Assembly: GCF_019457515.1 (NCBI RefSeq)
Contig: NZ_CP080421.1
Coordinates: forward strand, 3,100,001 to 3,164,000
Reading direction: 5' to 3'
DNA: 64,000 nt
Source: Shewanella mesophila
GTDB lineage: Bacteria > Pseudomonadota > Gammaproteobacteria > Enterobacterales > Shewanellaceae
Part shown: positions 39,065 to 50,221 of the stretch, in pieces
Position numbering within the stretch: the first letter of the stretch is position 1
Layout of the letters: each line of letters starts with the position of its first letter
Program-made: the position numbers and the translations under genes
Notes under the pieces: model-generated
Told to the model about the DNA's origin: nothing
Databases searched by the model: none
What the model saw: the letters and a program-made list of their open reading frames with translations, nothing else

Positions 39065-39853
39065 ATGGTCATTTTTTCGGCTTCAGCCATATTTTTCTAC
39101 AGCATAGCCCTTATCCTGGTGATTAGTCGCCTGTTTCATGCCGATGGCCCGAACCGCAAGGCTGTTGCTGGGTTTGCTGCGATCGCAGTGATTCTTCATG
39201 CCGCAGCGCTGTCACAGGCCATCTTTACTGGTGACGGGCAAAACTTTAGTCTGACCAATGTCATCTCTATGGTTAACTGGATCATTGCCTTTACCTTTAC
39301 TATTTTAATGTTCAGATTAAAGGTGATTGTGGTTGTTCCCGTAGTCTATGCCTGCTCGGTGATTTCCGTCGCGCTGCTGTGGTTGCTTCCGCCTAAGTTT
39401 ATTATCCATTTTGAGCTCTACCCAGAAGTACTTGCCCACGTAGTATTGTCACTGATGGCATATAGTGCACTGATGATTGCAGCGCTTTATGCGATACAGC
39501 TTGCAATGATCCAAAATAAATTAAAGAAAAAGCAATTGATGTTGAGTCCTGCGATACCGCCTTTAATGACAGTAGAAAAGCAGCTGTATCATCTCGTCAT
39601 CATTGGTGTGGTATTACTAAGTTTATCACTGGCTACCGGGTTTATTTTCCTCGACGATATGTTTGCAGAAGGTAAAGGACATAAGGCGATTTTGTCTATC
39701 GTGGCTTGGTTTACCTATATTGCTATGTTGGCACAACAATATTGGGTTGGCTGCAAAATCCGTACTGCGGTAGCCTATACGCTGACTGGCGCAACCTTAC
39801 TATCTCTTGCTTACTTCGGTGCCAGAATCGTGAAAGAGCTTATTTTACAATAG
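39065..39853 (+). CDS. ypjD: YpjD, cytochrome c assembly (CcsA-like) membrane protein
   Basis: 262 residues with eight likely helices. Conserved LYPEVLAHVVLSLMAYSALMIAALYAIQL, VEKQLYHLVIIGVVLLSLSLATGF and SIVAWFTYIAMLAQQYW segments place it in the CcsA/haem-handling fold (histidines in AHVVLS and KGHKA). Precise function in E. coli is not settled. The neighbouring corB and divergent ffh keep the E. coli order. Ribosome binding site is weak. Confidence 0.88.
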   Translation: MVIFSASAIFFYSIALILVISRLFHADGPNRKAVAGFAAIAVILHAAALSQAIFTGDGQNFSLTNVISMVNWIIAFTFTILMFRLKVIVVVPVVYACSVISVALLWLLPPKFIIHFELYPEVLAHVVLSLMAYSALMIAALYAIQLAMIQNKLKKKQLMLSPAIPPLMTVEKQLYHLVIIGVVLLSLSLATGFIFLDDMFAEGKGHKAILSIVAWFTYIAMLAQQYWVGCKIRTAVAYTLTGATLLSLAYFGARIVKELILQ

Positions 39854-39986
39854 GCCAAATATCACTTTGTGACCCTAGTTGATGATATAAGTAGTCGACT
39901 AGGGTCAACTTGACTCTTCGTTCAAATCGCTGTATCTACTACTTCTTACAGCAATTTTCTTACTATCGCCAAAGCGGGGCCACTGT

Positions 39987-41270
39987 TTGGACGCAATATC
40001 CACCAGCGTACTTCTAATAATTTTATTCGTGCTTATCATTATCTCAGCCTACTTCTCAGGCTCTGAGACAGCGATGATGTCACTCAACCGCTATCGATTA
40101 CGTCACTTAGCCAATAATGGTCATAAAGGGGCTAAAAGAGCGATAAAATTACTCGATAGACCCGATCGCCTTATTGGCCTCATCCTAATTGGCAATAACC
40201 TAGTCAATATCCTTGCATCAGCAATTGCGACGATTGTCGGTATAAGACTATTTGGCGATGTTGGCGTGGCGATCGCGACAGGAGTTCTCACACTCGTGGT
40301 ATTAGTCTTTGCAGAGGTTACCCCTAAAACCGTTGCAGCACTGCACCCTGAACGTATCGCTTTTCCATCGAGTGTGCTGCTGAAGATACTGTTAGTTCTA
40401 CTCTCGCCGCTCGTCAAAATCGTTAACTTCATCACGTCGACTTTCTTGCATATTTTGGGTATTCGTTCAGTAAAAGAAGATGATGCATTAAGCCAAGAAG
40501 AACTAAGAACCGTTGTACATGAAGCTGGAGCGCTGATCCCAAGGCGACATCAGGAGATGCTACTATCGATTATGGATCTTGAAAAAGTCACCGTCGAAGA
40601 CATCATGATCCCGCGCTCAGATCTTTATGCCATCAATATTAATGACAACTTCAAAAGCATTAATAAGCAAGTGATCCAAAGTCCGCATACTCGCGTACTA
40701 CTCTATCGGGATACTATCGATGATGCGGTGGGTTTTGTTCATCTTCGCGATGCACTTCGCCTGCAGTCTAAAGAGCAATTTAGTAAGTCTTCCCTACTTC
40801 GCGCCGTAAAAGAGATCTACTTTGTACCAGAAGGCACACCGCTTAACGTACAACTGGCAAACTTCCAGCGCAATAAAGAGCGTATAGGACTGGTCGTAGA
40901 TGAATATGGCGATATCCAGGGCTTAGTGACACTAGAAGATATTCTCGAAGAGATTGTGGGTGACTTCACCACATCTATGATCACCACCCCAAGTGAAGAT
41001 ATCAATAAGCAACCTGACGGCAGTTATTTAATCGATGCGACCATTAACATTCGCGAATTAAATAAAGAGATGGGTTGGAATTTTCCAATTGATGGACCAA
41101 AGACCCTTAATGGCCTCATCATAGAATATCTTGAAGATATCCCAGAACCTAGCACCTCAATGCGGATATTTGGCTATCCTCTGGAAGTCATCGAAGTGGG
41201 TGAAAACATGGTTAAAACGGTAAGAGTGATACCGCAGCACTATAAAGCGCCAAAGGCCAACAAGCGCTAA
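39987..41270 (+). CDS. corB: CorB, CNNM/CorC-type Mg2+ and Co2+ transport protein
   Basis: 427 residues: DUF21 membrane domain (about 1-190; AYFSGSETAMMSLNRYRLRHLA, IGNNLVNILASAIAT, EVTPKTVAA), a CBS pair (about 205-330; EDIMIPRSDLYAI, GLVVDEYGDIQGLVTLEDILEEIVGDF) and a CorC_HlyC domain at the C-terminus. CNNM-type Mg2+ efflux proteins share this layout. The start is TTG with GCGGGG a few bases upstream; no ATG is available before the first helix. 133 bases downstream of ypjD. Confidence 0.93.
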   Translation: MDAISTSVLLIILFVLIIISAYFSGSETAMMSLNRYRLRHLANNGHKGAKRAIKLLDRPDRLIGLILIGNNLVNILASAIATIVGIRLFGDVGVAIATGVLTLVVLVFAEVTPKTVAALHPERIAFPSSVLLKILLVLLSPLVKIVNFITSTFLHILGIRSVKEDDALSQEELRTVVHEAGALIPRRHQEMLLSIMDLEKVTVEDIMIPRSDLYAININDNFKSINKQVIQSPHTRVLLYRDTIDDAVGFVHLRDALRLQSKEQFSKSSLLRAVKEIYFVPEGTPLNVQLANFQRNKERIGLVVDEYGDIQGLVTLEDILEEIVGDFTTSMITTPSEDINKQPDGSYLIDATINIRELNKEMGWNFPIDGPKTLNGLIIEYLEDIPEPSTSMRIFGYPLEVIEVGENMVKTVRVIPQHYKAPKANKR

Positions 41271-41278
41271 ATTAAAAT

Positions 41279-41310
41279 AGTAAAAAGGCACTTTATAGCG
41301 CCTTTTTACT
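41279..41310 (+). terminator. corB terminator
   Basis: Perfect stem AGTAAAAAGGC / GCCTTTTTACT with 10-base loop. Confidence 0.85.
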
Positions 41311-41364
41311 GTCTAATCGATTTGTTTAACTTACTGTGTTTTTGCTTACAGGTTTGCTGCGACG

Positions 41365-41904
41365 TTAGTTAGCGGCAGTTAATTTTGTCAAACTACGTCT
41401 CTTTTCTATCGCCAACGGCGTGATCTCTTTATCCAACTCTGACTCCAATCCCAGCATAAAATAAACCTCTGCCATCAAGAAAAACGGGCCGATTAACAAC
41501 TGATTCAAATCATCGATAAACGCAGGCTTCGCCTTTTCATACTTGTGCCCTATTAGCTGAAATACCCAGCCAACAACAAAGATACCAATAGCAATCATCC
41601 AAACACTGTCCAATTTAGAAACCAAGTATGAGCTGTACAATACAGGTAAGATAAAGAGTAACAATCCTATGGCTAATTTCACATGCAACTTAACATAGTA
41701 AATGAGCACACCAACGGCAAATAGTCCGGCAACGTTGAATACAAAGCCTGAATCCTCAAGGACTAAAAAATTAATTGGAATAGTGTTTATCATCAAAAAT
41801 GCCGACCAGATAATCAGAGGTATCCCAACAAAATGTGTCTTAATATTGGTCGGATTCAGGTGAACACTCTTATAGGTTGCTAGCTGTTCTACTGCGGATT
41901 TCAT
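41365..41904 (-). CDS. Mpo1-like (DUF962) membrane protein
   Basis: 179-residue four-helix membrane protein. HLNPTNIKTHFVGIPLIIWS at the N-terminus and WVFQLIGHKYEKAKPAFIDDLNQLLIGPFFLMAEV are the DUF962/Mpo1 signatures; histidines H23, H16 and that of GHKYE match the iron-binding set of yeast Mpo1, a 2-hydroxy fatty acid dioxygenase. A lipid alpha-oxidation role is inferred. Single gene, divergent from the cyclase. Confidence 0.85.
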   Translation of the reverse strand: MKSAVEQLATYKSVHLNPTNIKTHFVGIPLIIWSAFLMINTIPINFLVLEDSGFVFNVAGLFAVGVLIYYVKLHVKLAIGLLLFILPVLYSSYLVSKLDSVWMIAIGIFVVGWVFQLIGHKYEKAKPAFIDDLNQLLIGPFFLMAEVYFMLGLESELDKEITPLAIEKRRSLTKLTAAN

Positions 41905-42307
41905 GCTGTATTCCCTTATATTATGAATTTGTTTTTATTATGAGCAATTGCAGGCAAGGGGTTTAAACGAAATAACCCAATCAAGATGAAGAGGCTAGAT
42001 CGTCTCACATGAATAACTGTTTCGGCGATTCAAACATTTACCCTGTCCCGACTTCATCTATGAGAGTCTCAATTGGCACCTTTTTTTTATTATTCTCTAA
42101 CCTAGTTCATTTACCGTTTAAATCATAGACTCAAGATTCAAATAATTTCCCGAAGAATGAATCCCCAGTTATCATCAAAAAATTCAGCACCTTGCTAAAA
42201 TCTCCCTCGAGCAAGGCTAAAAATAACAAAACGGAAAGATCACTGTTTTATGTTGGTTGCTTCAACTATATTAAAGAAAAACAAAGCCGATCTCATATCA
42301 GTATTCT
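41905..42307. other. Gap between Mpo1-like and GGDEF genes
   Basis: 400 bp, AT-rich, no credible frame. It should hold two divergent promoters. No strong symmetric site was seen. Confidence 0.45.
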
Positions 42308-43330
42308 ATGGAAAATACCTATAAGCATAACACCCTTGCCGAATCTGACATCACACTCAACGCCATTCTAGATCTGATAGCGGAAGGGACTTGGGACTGG
42401 AACGCCAATACTGGGATAGTAATAAGAAGTCCAGGCTGGTATCGCATGTTAGGTTACGATGAAAAATCCTTGCAAGAGAATGTGTTTACATGGGAAAACA
42501 TCATTCATCCAGATGACTATAACAGAGTGATGACCCACTTTGAGCAGTATATCAATGGCGAGTCTAATCAATACCGGATCGAATACCGTTGTAAAAAATC
42601 CGATGATACTTACTTATGGATATTGGATCATGCCAAGATCCAGACTTATAAGGCTGACGGCACAGTTGCGAGAATGATTGGCGTTCATCAGAATATTCAT
42701 GATGAGAAATTAGCAGCACAAGAAGCCGATAAACTAAAAGAGATGGCACAAAAAGGCACAATGTCATTAGAGAATTTGATCAAGATAAATGCCAACGAAC
42801 TTAAACTAAAAAATCAGCAACTTGAAGATAAGATCAAGCAAGTTGCCCTGCTATCCAATATTGATCCGCTCACCTCTATCGCCAATAGAAGAAGCTTTGA
42901 AGTCGAATTAACCAAAGAGATCTTGCGTTCAAAACGATATAATCATCCGTTGTCGCTGGCTATTTTTGACATCGATTTATTCAAAAATATCAACGACACC
43001 TACGGTCACAATAAAGGCGATCTTATTCTGCAAAAGCTCTGTCGGCTAGTCTCTAAAAATATTAGAGAGCAAGACTGCTTCGCTCGATGGGGTGGTGAAG
43101 AATTTGTTATTATATTTCCCGAAATAACACTAGAAAACGCACTAGAGGTGACAGAGAAATTACGAAGCACCATCAGCCAATATGAGTTCGAACCCAATTT
43201 ATATATTAGCTGCAGTTTTGGCGTAACCGAATGTAACAGTACAGACTCAATAGAAGCCGTCTTTCAGCGTATTGATAACTCACTATATCAAGCCAAAAGA
43301 AACGGTCGCAATCGAATCGAAAGCGGTTAA
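42308..43330 (+). CDS. PAS-GGDEF diguanylate cyclase
   Basis: 340 residues, no membrane segments. PAS_3-type sensor at about 20-135 (WDWNANTGIVIRSPGWYRMLGY; WENIIHPDDYNRV), a coiled linker (about 135-175), then a GGDEF domain: DPLTSIANRR, FDIDLFKNINDTYGH and an intact active loop GGEEF at 262-266. An inhibitory I-site REQD sits at 253-256, the standard five residues before. It should synthesise c-di-GMP under product control. The input signal is not evident. Confidence 0.93.
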   Translation: MENTYKHNTLAESDITLNAILDLIAEGTWDWNANTGIVIRSPGWYRMLGYDEKSLQENVFTWENIIHPDDYNRVMTHFEQYINGESNQYRIEYRCKKSDDTYLWILDHAKIQTYKADGTVARMIGVHQNIHDEKLAAQEADKLKEMAQKGTMSLENLIKINANELKLKNQQLEDKIKQVALLSNIDPLTSIANRRSFEVELTKEILRSKRYNHPLSLAIFDIDLFKNINDTYGHNKGDLILQKLCRLVSKNIREQDCFARWGGEEFVIIFPEITLENALEVTEKLRSTISQYEFEPNLYISCSFGVTECNSTDSIEAVFQRIDNSLYQAKRNGRNRIESG

Positions 43331-43397
43331 ATCCCCTAAAACCCACCGATTTATCTATAAGAATAAAAAATACAGATAAGTTTAATTCAAATTTCCG

Positions 43398-43796
43398 CTA
43401 TGACTCAATAATCACAGTCGCGGTGGCATAATGTTTTTCATCGGCAATGGACAGATGGGCTTTAACACCACCTAACACTGTTAATCGCTCTGAGGCACCA
43501 GCATTAAAACTCGCTAGAGGCGCGCCGTTAGCATCATTACTTATCTCAATATGCTGAAACGATACACCACGGCCGATCCCTGTACCTAACGCCTTAGCGG
43601 CAGCCTCTTTGGCTGCAAAACGTTTAGCTAGATAGCGTCCCGGTTGGGTAGCGTTAATAAAAATCGAAAACTCAAAGGGGGTTAGCACCCGCTTGGCCAA
43701 GCGACATTGAGCGAGCGCATCATGATCGCCCGCTTGAGGTACCTTTTGTTCAATACGTTCAATTTCAACGATATCTGTACCTAAACCGACAATCAT
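43398..43796 (-). CDS. acpS: Holo-[acyl-carrier-protein] synthase
   Basis: 132-residue phosphopantetheinyl transferase that activates ACP. IVGLGTDIVEIERIE (Mg ligand Asp) and RFAAKEAAAKALGTGIG are intact. Distal gene of the minus-strand pdxJ-acpS block, as in E. coli. Confidence 0.97.
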   Translation of the reverse strand: MIVGLGTDIVEIERIEQKVPQAGDHDALAQCRLAKRVLTPFEFSIFINATQPGRYLAKRFAAKEAAAKALGTGIGRGVSFQHIEISNDANGAPLASFNAGASERLTVLGGVKAHLSIADEKHYATATVIIES

Positions 43797-43886
43797 GACA
43801 ATTCCTTAAAAAATTGAACCGCAGCGTGCTCAATACTCAACACAGAACGAAAATATTGCTCACTCTTAGCAAGCGACTAGTTGCCC

Positions 43887-43905
43887 GTAGCTCGTAGCGT
43901 GTAGC
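43887..43905. repeat. Three 7-bp GTAGC tandem units
   Basis: GTAGCTC, GTAGCGT, GTAGC at exact 7-base spacing inside the 124-bp acpS-pdxJ spacer. Confidence 0.5.
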
Positions 43906-43920
43906 CCAACTTCGAGTAAT

Positions 43921-44658
43921 TTACTCGCCGTTACGCCCTTCAATCATTAATTGTTTCATATCACGTACAGCAGTGTCTAAACCATCGATAGATGCTCGTG
44001 CGATGATCGCGTGACCAATATTAAGCTCATAAAGCTCTGGGATCGCGGCTATAGGCTTCACATTGTGATAATGGAGCCCATGACCAGCGTTAACCACTAA
44101 TCCCTTACCATGGGCGTACGTGGCCATCTCTGTAATACGCGCAAGCTCTTTAGCTTGGTCTTCATCGGTCTCGGCGTCGGCATAACAGCCTGTATGTAAC
44201 TCAATCACAGGGGCGCCTACGGCAACAGTGGCATCGATTTGTGTTTTATCGGCATCGATAAATAGCGAAACCTTAATGCCCTGCGCAGCCAAACGGCAAA
44301 CAGCGGCGCGGATCTTATCCTGTTGCCCAGCAACATCCAGGCCTCCCTCAGTGGTCAACTCTTCACGTTTTTCAGGCACTAAACACACATAAGTAGGTTT
44401 AACTTCACAGGCGATATCGAGCATCTCATCGGTCACAGCCATTTCAAAATTCATCCGCGTCTTAATCGTCTTAGCGAGCAGATAAATATCGCGATCGCAG
44501 ATATGACGTCGATCTTCACGTAGATGCACGGTAATACCTTCAGCCCCCGCATGCTCCGCGACTGCTGCGGCATGGACAGGATCTGGATAGCTAGTACCAC
44601 GAGCCTGACGTAAGGTTGCAATGTGATCGATATTAACGCCCAAATGAATACGGCCCAT
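43921..44658 (-). CDS. pdxJ: Pyridoxine 5'-phosphate synthase
   Basis: 245-residue TIM-barrel enzyme closing the vitamin B6 ring. [35 protein letters not shown] and [11 protein letters not shown] are the substrate-binding segments; length equals E. coli PdxJ (243). Confidence 0.98.
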   Translation of the reverse strand: MGRIHLGVNIDHIATLRQARGTSYPDPVHAAAVAEHAGAEGITVHLREDRRHICDRDIYLLAKTIKTRMNFEMAVTDEMLDIACEVKPTYVCLVPEKREELTTEGGLDVAGQQDKIRAAVCRLAAQGIKVSLFIDADKTQIDATVAVGAPVIELHTGCYADAETDEDQAKELARITEMATYAHGKGLVVNAGHGLHYHNVKPIAAIPELYELNIGHAIIARASIDGLDTAVRDMKQLMIEGRNGE

Positions 44659-44766
44659 GGTATGTCCTTAACCTTTAAGAATATTAAGTGATTGTAGATT
44701 GGTTGGCGCTTATTGTACTAAGCCACAAGGGAAAAACCAGTTGAAACTGCACCAGAGGCAAGCAAA

Positions 44767-45462
44767 TTACTTGCTATAAGATGATTTTTTGATGCCTTTA
44801 TTAAACAAGGCCCGCGACTTGAGTGGTTTATCGCCAAGCACGACCGAGAGCAGTTGCCTCATTAATAGTTTGGCCTGTTTAAAATCAGACTCTTGCAATT
44901 TATCAGTCTCTAAAGCCAACAGCAACTCACCACTATAGTGATTAGATTTAGGCCCAAGTGCAGTAGAAAAGCCCTCTTCCGATAACAGGCGGTAATAGAA
45001 ATCAGCCTCGATAGGAGATTGTGTCACATCCAGTGTTAAAGATGGCATCACTCCCAGCTCTTTGAGTAGTTCAATTTCAAATGACCTTAGTTGCGCCTGA
45101 TTAAATCCCGCCGCCATTGCCATCAAGGTTTTATGATAAGTAAAAAATAGCTGCTCAGCGCCGTGTTCAACAGATAGACAACGCACCAATAATTCATTTA
45201 AGTAGAATCCGGCAAAGCTAACTTCGCCACTTATTGGCACAGCAGGGCTTGCAGCTTCGACTTGATACAAATTTTTCAGGCTACTGCGACCAGAAAGTTG
45301 AAACAGCAGAGGTTGAAATGGCTGAAGAATACTCTTAATTGATGACTTGCCACTACCAAGACGCGCAACACAATCGATGCGTCCTTGACCATCGACCAAT
45401 AAATTAACGAGAACGCTCGACTCTTTGTAAGGACGAGTATGTAACACATAGCCCCGCAGCAT
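44767..45462 (-). CDS. recO: DNA repair protein RecO
   Basis: 231 residues. N-terminal OB fold (GYVLHTRPYKESSVLVNLLVD), helical C-terminal part with ELGVMPSL. Loads RecA onto SSB-coated DNA with RecR. Between pdxJ and era as in E. coli. Confidence 0.95.
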   Translation of the reverse strand: MLRGYVLHTRPYKESSVLVNLLVDGQGRIDCVARLGSGKSSIKSILQPFQPLLFQLSGRSSLKNLYQVEAASPAVPISGEVSFAGFYLNELLVRCLSVEHGAEQLFFTYHKTLMAMAAGFNQAQLRSFEIELLKELGVMPSLTLDVTQSPIEADFYYRLLSEEGFSTALGPKSNHYSGELLLALETDKLQESDFKQAKLLMRQLLSVVLGDKPLKSRALFNKGIKKSSYSK

Positions 45463-45497
45463 CTATCCTCGCTCGCTTATAATCATAATTACAATAA

Positions 45498-45547
45498 AGG
45501 CCAAGATAATAAACTGCAAACCTTGTTGCAATCCATCATCTCGGCCT
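45498..45547 (-). terminator. Hairpin in era-recO spacer
   Basis: Minus-strand AGGCCGAGAT / ATCTTGGCCT, ten pairs including one G-U, followed by TTATTGT. Terminator-like; could attenuate expression into recO. Confidence 0.5.
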
Positions 45548-45569
45548 CAGACTATCAAGCTACTTATGG

Positions 45570-46562
45570 TTAATCTTCGCCATAGCCTAATGATCTTAAC
45601 GCACGCTCATCATCAGCCCAACCAGATTTAACCTTGACCCAAACCTCTAGGAACACCTTGTTATCGAATAAGACTTCCATATCGAGCCGCGCTTGAGTTG
45701 CAATAGTGCGAATACGTTCACCCTTATTACCAATCACCATACGCTTTTGGGTTTCACGCTCAACTAAGATCAAGGCATTAATTTGATAAACGCCATTTTC
45801 CATCATCTTAAACTGCTCAATCTCAACCGTTGCATCGTAAGGCAATTCATCGCCCAAAAAGCGCATCAGCTTTTCACGCACAATTTCTGATGCCATAAAC
45901 TTTTGAGAGCGATCGGTAACATAGTCTTCTGGGAAATAGAAAGGCGACTCTGGAACAGACTCAACCGCCATATCCATAATACGCTGCACATTTGTGCCTT
46001 GAGTCGCTGATATAGGCAAAATTTCATCAAACTCAAATTTCGCCGCAAGCTCCTGCAAATGCGGAAATAGCGCCTCTTTGTCTTTGATATTATCGACTTT
46101 GTTGATGGCTAACACGGTTTTACGGCCATCATCACGGCTTTGAAGCTTCTTAAGCACCATCTCATCGTCGGCGGTCCAGTTAAGACCATCGACAACAAAA
46201 ACAACCAGACTCACCTCAGCAAGGGAGCTCGAAGCGGCGCGGTTCATTAAACGGTTAATCGCGCGCTTCTCTTCAATATGCAAACCAGGCGTGTCGATAA
46301 ACACCACCTGGCGGGGACCATCGGTATGAATCCCCATGATACGGTGACGTGTAGTTTGCGGCTTCTTAGAGGTGATTGAAATTTTTTGCCCTAAAAGCTT
46401 GTTGAGTAGTGTCGACTTCCCCACATTTGGGCGGCCAACAATGGCAACCATACCACAGTAAGTGACCGCATGTTGGCTGCCACTCGCACCGCTGTTCATC
46501 CGAGCGAGTAGCTCGTCTAAACTAGGTTCGTTGCTGCCTTGCGGCTTTTTAGGATCACTCAT
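45570..46562 (-). CDS. era: GTPase Era
   Basis: 330-residue GTPase for 16S rRNA maturation. GTP motifs [27 protein letters not shown] and NKVD; KH domain near the C-terminus ([24 protein letters not shown]). It has about 35 additional N-terminal residues compared with E. coli Era (301), polar and Ser/Gln rich. The ATG overlaps the rnc stop (ATGA), which supports this extended start. Confidence 0.97.
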   Translation of the reverse strand: MSDPKKPQGSNEPSLDELLARMNSGASGSQHAVTYCGMVAIVGRPNVGKSTLLNKLLGQKISITSKKPQTTRHRIMGIHTDGPRQVVFIDTPGLHIEEKRAINRLMNRAASSSLAEVSLVVFVVDGLNWTADDEMVLKKLQSRDDGRKTVLAINKVDNIKDKEALFPHLQELAAKFEFDEILPISATQGTNVQRIMDMAVESVPESPFYFPEDYVTDRSQKFMASEIVREKLMRFLGDELPYDATVEIEQFKMMENGVYQINALILVERETQKRMVIGNKGERIRTIATQARLDMEVLFDNKVFLEVWVKVKSGWADDERALRSLGYGED

Positions 46563-47236
46563 CGTTTAATACGCTCCAAAACTTCTGCTGCGGCAATCTG
46601 CTCCGCTTTTCTACGGGAGTTGGCGATACCAACTACCGCTTTATCTAATTGCTCAATTTTACATTCAACTGTAAAAGTTTGCGCGTGAGCCTCTCCGCTA
46701 ATATTGACAACCTTGTATACAGGTAGAGGTTTTTTAAAGCCCTGCAGGTGTTCCTGCAGCAGGGTTTTGGGATCTTTTTGATTAATCGGCTCAATGACCG
46801 CCAATCGCGTCTTATACCAATTTAAAACTAATACTCGACAAGCTTCGAGATCGGCATCGAGATAGATAGCACCAATAATCGCTTCGACCGCATCAGCTAA
46901 AATGGATTCACGGCGAAATCCACCACTCTTAAGCTCGCCAGGACCGAGTTTAAGGTAATCTCCTAGCTTAAATTCTTTAGCTATTTCAGCTAACATTTTG
47001 CCGCACACTAACGTCGCTCGCATACGACTCAAGTCACCTTCAGTCGCCTTTGGAAACTGATGATACAAAGCATCCGAGATCACAATAGACAGAATAGAAT
47101 CACCTAAAAATTCAAGACGTTCATTGTGTTTGCTTGCAGCACTTCTGTGAGTCAACGCTTGCTCTAAAAGACTTAGCTTATTGAACTCATGGCCTAATGT
47201 TCGGCATAAACGCGGCAGGTTTTTAATCGGTTCCAT
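46559..47236 (-). CDS. rnc: Ribonuclease III
   Basis: 225-residue double-strand RNase. The signature [12 protein letters not shown] (about 40-51), the second catalytic block [13 protein letters not shown] and a C-terminal dsRNA-binding domain ([12 protein letters not shown] to the end). I use ATG 47236 (MEPIKN), directly after the lepB stop, rather than the TTG three codons earlier; it matches E. coli length (226). Confidence 0.97.
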   Translation of the reverse strand: MEPIKNLPRLCRTLGHEFNKLSLLEQALTHRSAASKHNERLEFLGDSILSIVISDALYHQFPKATEGDLSRMRATLVCGKMLAEIAKEFKLGDYLKLGPGELKSGGFRRESILADAVEAIIGAIYLDADLEACRVLVLNWYKTRLAVIEPINQKDPKTLLQEHLQGFKKPLPVYKVVNISGEAHAQTFTVECKIEQLDKAVVGIANSRRKAEQIAAAEVLERIKR

Positions 47237-47237
47237 A

Positions 47238-48155
47238 TTACACAATTCCGCCTACACGATTAAAACGCACACCCGTTGGGATCCATGTTGGCAAGAAATC
47301 GCTCTTGCTGCGGTCAAACTCGAAGCTAATCCAAATAGCCACCGCTTTGCCTACCAAGTTAGCTTCGGGCACAAATCCCCAAAAACGCGAGTCGGTACTA
47401 TTATCGCGGTTATCACCCATCATAAAATATTGACCTTCAGGTACGATAAACTCACCCACGGCCAGATTGTTTTCGCGGAAATAGTAAGAAGTGGGTTCAC
47501 CTCGTCCAGGGTTAATCAAGATATCGTGTGTCACGTCACCTAACTGCTCTTTGTAGCGTAATAGCGGGATATTATCTTGGCTAAACTCGCCTTGGTTAAC
47601 ACCGACACGCTCAATTTTCTCAAGCTTAGGACAAGTCGTTTCGCCTTCTGCGCACGCTTTTTGGATATAAAGATCTTTATTACGATAAACAATACGATCC
47701 CCAGGCAGACCTATCACTCGTTTAATGTAATCAATCTGAGGGTTCTCTGGATACTTGAATACCGCAACATCGCCACGCTCAGGCTTGCCAGTTTCAACCA
47801 ACTTACTGCGCCAGACGGGGTCTTTTAATCCGTAGCTGAACTTCTCAACTAAGATAAAATCGCCCACTAACAATGTAGGCATCATCGACCCCGAGGGAAT
47901 TTGAAACGGTTCATAGATAAAGGATCGTAAAATCAATACAAAAGCGATAACTGGAAAAATGGAACGCGAGGTTTCAACAATCGCCGATTCACGAACAATT
48001 TTTTCAGCGCTTTCTTCACTAATATTAGCCTGAGAGGCTTGTGCAATAGCGAGCTTCTGCTGGCGCTTAGGTGCAAGCACGATCGCGTCGAACAGCCAGA
48101 TCAAACCGCTACTGAGTGTCACCAATACCAAAATGAGGGAAAAATAAGCTGCCAT
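47238..48155 (-). CDS. lepB: Signal peptidase I
   Basis: 305 residues with two N-terminal membrane helices. Catalytic Ser in [17 protein letters not shown] (about 91) and catalytic Lys in [13 protein letters not shown] (about 147); [17 protein letters not shown] closes the site. Cleaves signal peptides in the periplasm. Directly upstream of rnc, as in E. coli lepB-rnc-era. Confidence 0.97.
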   Translation of the reverse strand: MAAYFSLILVLVTLSSGLIWLFDAIVLAPKRQQKLAIAQASQANISEESAEKIVRESAIVETSRSIFPVIAFVLILRSFIYEPFQIPSGSMMPTLLVGDFILVEKFSYGLKDPVWRSKLVETGKPERGDVAVFKYPENPQIDYIKRVIGLPGDRIVYRNKDLYIQKACAEGETTCPKLEKIERVGVNQGEFSQDNIPLLRYKEQLGDVTHDILINPGRGEPTSYYFRENNLAVGEFIVPEGQYFMMGDNRDNSTDSRFWGFVPEANLVGKAVAIWISFEFDRSKSDFLPTWIPTGVRFNRVGGIV

Positions 48156-48239
48156 AGCTAACTAACTCCTGAGAAATAAGAATATCAGCATCAGACTAAC
48201 CTGTCTGACGCCTTAATAGCTCATTTATACTGTAACAAA

Positions 48240-48264
48240 GAAAGCGCCGCAAACCGCGGCGCCT
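48240..48264 (-). terminator. Hairpin between lepA and lepB
   Basis: Minus-strand GCGCCGC / GCGGCGC (plus one outer pair) with TTTCTTTGTT behind it. Probably a partial terminator inside the block. Confidence 0.55.
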
Positions 48265-48303
48265 AATATCTATCACTATTAACAATTATTAACGAAATAG
48301 TGA

Positions 48304-50094
48304 TTATTCGTTGAGCTTGAGTACCGCAAGGAAGGCTTCTTGTGGTACTTCCACATTACCAACCTGCTTCATGCGTTTCTTACCCTCTTTCTGCTTGTTA
48401 AGCAGTTTCTTCTTACGCGATACGTCGCCGCCGTAACATTTAGCCGTCACGTCTTTACGTAATGCCTTCACAGAAGAACGAGCAATAATCTGACTACCAA
48501 TAGCCGCCTGAATCGCAATATCAAACATCTGTCTTGGAATAAGCTCTTTCATCTTATTCACAAGCGCCAAGCCCTGATAACGCACATTAGTCTTATGTAA
48601 AATCATCGCAAGCGCATCGACGCGATCGCCATTAATTAACACATCTAAACGCACCATATCGGCAGGTTCAAAACGCTTAAAGTTATATTCAAGCGACGCA
48701 TAACCACGACTGGTTGACTTCAAACGGTCAAAGAAGTCCATGACCACTTCAGCCATCGGCATATCATAAGTGATTGCCACTTGATTGCCGTGATACACCA
48801 TATTGGTTTGTACACCACGCTTTTCAACGCAAAGGGTGATCACGTTACCTAAATACTCTTTAGGTACCAGAATGTTTGTTTCAACAATTGGTTCACGCAT
48901 CTCTTCGATGTTATTCATCGCAGGAAGATCAGATGGGTTATCAACGTAGATGGTTTCCCCCTTCGTCGTTACCACCTCATAAACTACTGTTGGTGCAGTG
49001 GTGATCAGATCAAGATTATATTCGCGCTCTAAACGCTCTTGAATGATCTCCATGTGCAGTAGACCGAGATAACCAATACGGAAACCAAAGCCAAGTGCTG
49101 ATGATGTTTCAGGCTCGAAGAACAAAGAGGCATCATTAAGACTTAATTTATTAAGCGCATCACGGAAGTTTTCATAATCATCGGTAGATATTGGAAATAC
49201 ACCCGCATAAACCTGAGGCTTTACCTTTTTAAAGCCAGGTAAGGGCTTTTCAGCACCATTTTTTGCCAAGGTTAACGTATCACCAACTGGTGCGCCGTGG
49301 ATCTCTTTAATTCCCGCGATAACAAAGCCAACTTCACCAGTATTTAGTGCTCCTGTGTCGGTTTGTTTTGGTGTGAATATACCCACACGATCAGCTGTAT
49401 GGGTTTGTCCTGTAGACATCACCTTAAACTTATCGCCTTTTTTGAGTTTGCCGTGCTTGATACGCACTAACGATACAACACCGAGATAGCTATCAAACCA
49501 TGAGTCAATAATTAGTGCTTGTAGCGGCGCTTCTGGATCTCCCTCTGGAGGAGGAATTTGAGCTACGATAGTTTCAAGAACATCTGTGATACCTAAACCC
49601 GTTTTAGCAGAGCAGCGAACCGCATCGGTCGCTTCAATACCGACGATATCTTCAATCTCTTCAGCAACACGCTCAGGATCAGCTTGAGGAAGGTCAATCT
49701 TGTTTAATACCGGAACAACATCCAGGTCCATCTCTAATGCGGTATAACAGTTTGCTAAGGTCTGAGCCTCCACACCTTGACCCGCATCGACCACGAGCAG
49801 CGCGCCTTCACATGCCGCTAGCGAGCGTGAAACCTCATAGGAGAAATCCACATGGCCAGGAGTATCAATAAAGTTAAGCTGGTAAGTTTCACCATCTTTG
49901 GCTTTATAATCGAGCGTTACACTCTGAGCCTTAATGGTAATACCGCGCTCACGCTCAAGATCCATTGAATCCAATACTTGCGCCGCCATCTCACGGTTAG
50001 ACAAGCCACCGCATTCTTGAATAAGACGGTCAGAAAGGGTTGATTTGCCATGATCAATATGGGCAATAATCGAAAAGTTTCTAATATGCTTCAT
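48304..50094 (-). CDS. lepA: Elongation factor 4 (LepA)
   Basis: 596-residue ribosome-associated GTPase. [15 protein letters not shown] (P-loop), [12 protein letters not shown] and [13 protein letters not shown]; the C-terminal signature region ([29 protein letters not shown]) is unique to LepA. Length equals E. coli (599). Confidence 0.98.
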   Translation of the reverse strand: MKHIRNFSIIAHIDHGKSTLSDRLIQECGGLSNREMAAQVLDSMDLERERGITIKAQSVTLDYKAKDGETYQLNFIDTPGHVDFSYEVSRSLAACEGALLVVDAGQGVEAQTLANCYTALEMDLDVVPVLNKIDLPQADPERVAEEIEDIVGIEATDAVRCSAKTGLGITDVLETIVAQIPPPEGDPEAPLQALIIDSWFDSYLGVVSLVRIKHGKLKKGDKFKVMSTGQTHTADRVGIFTPKQTDTGALNTGEVGFVIAGIKEIHGAPVGDTLTLAKNGAEKPLPGFKKVKPQVYAGVFPISTDDYENFRDALNKLSLNDASLFFEPETSSALGFGFRIGYLGLLHMEIIQERLEREYNLDLITTAPTVVYEVVTTKGETIYVDNPSDLPAMNNIEEMREPIVETNILVPKEYLGNVITLCVEKRGVQTNMVYHGNQVAITYDMPMAEVVMDFFDRLKSTSRGYASLEYNFKRFEPADMVRLDVLINGDRVDALAMILHKTNVRYQGLALVNKMKELIPRQMFDIAIQAAIGSQIIARSSVKALRKDVTAKCYGGDVSRKKKLLNKQKEGKKRMKQVGNVEVPQEAFLAVLKLNE

Positions 50095-50161
50095 TATGCG
50101 AAATGACTAAACTCGAAGTTGAAAATTATCTAAAAGTGCCGAATTGTACCCGATCACCAAC

Positions 50162-50182
50162 CTAATACCAATTGGAATCACA
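50162..50182. repeat. Solo sequence resembling the MITE terminus
   Basis: CTAATACCAATTGGAATCAC between lepA and rseC shares TAATACCAAT with the terminal repeats of the two MITEs, then diverges. May be a remnant or coincidence. Confidence 0.25.
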
Positions 50183-50221
50183 AAGAGAAAGTAAATATTA
50201 GCGTGTTGAGAACGAAATAAA

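Noticed and set aside
43833..43920. CRISPR-like repeat at the GTAGC units
   Set aside because: Units are 7 bp without spacers; a simple tandem repeat.
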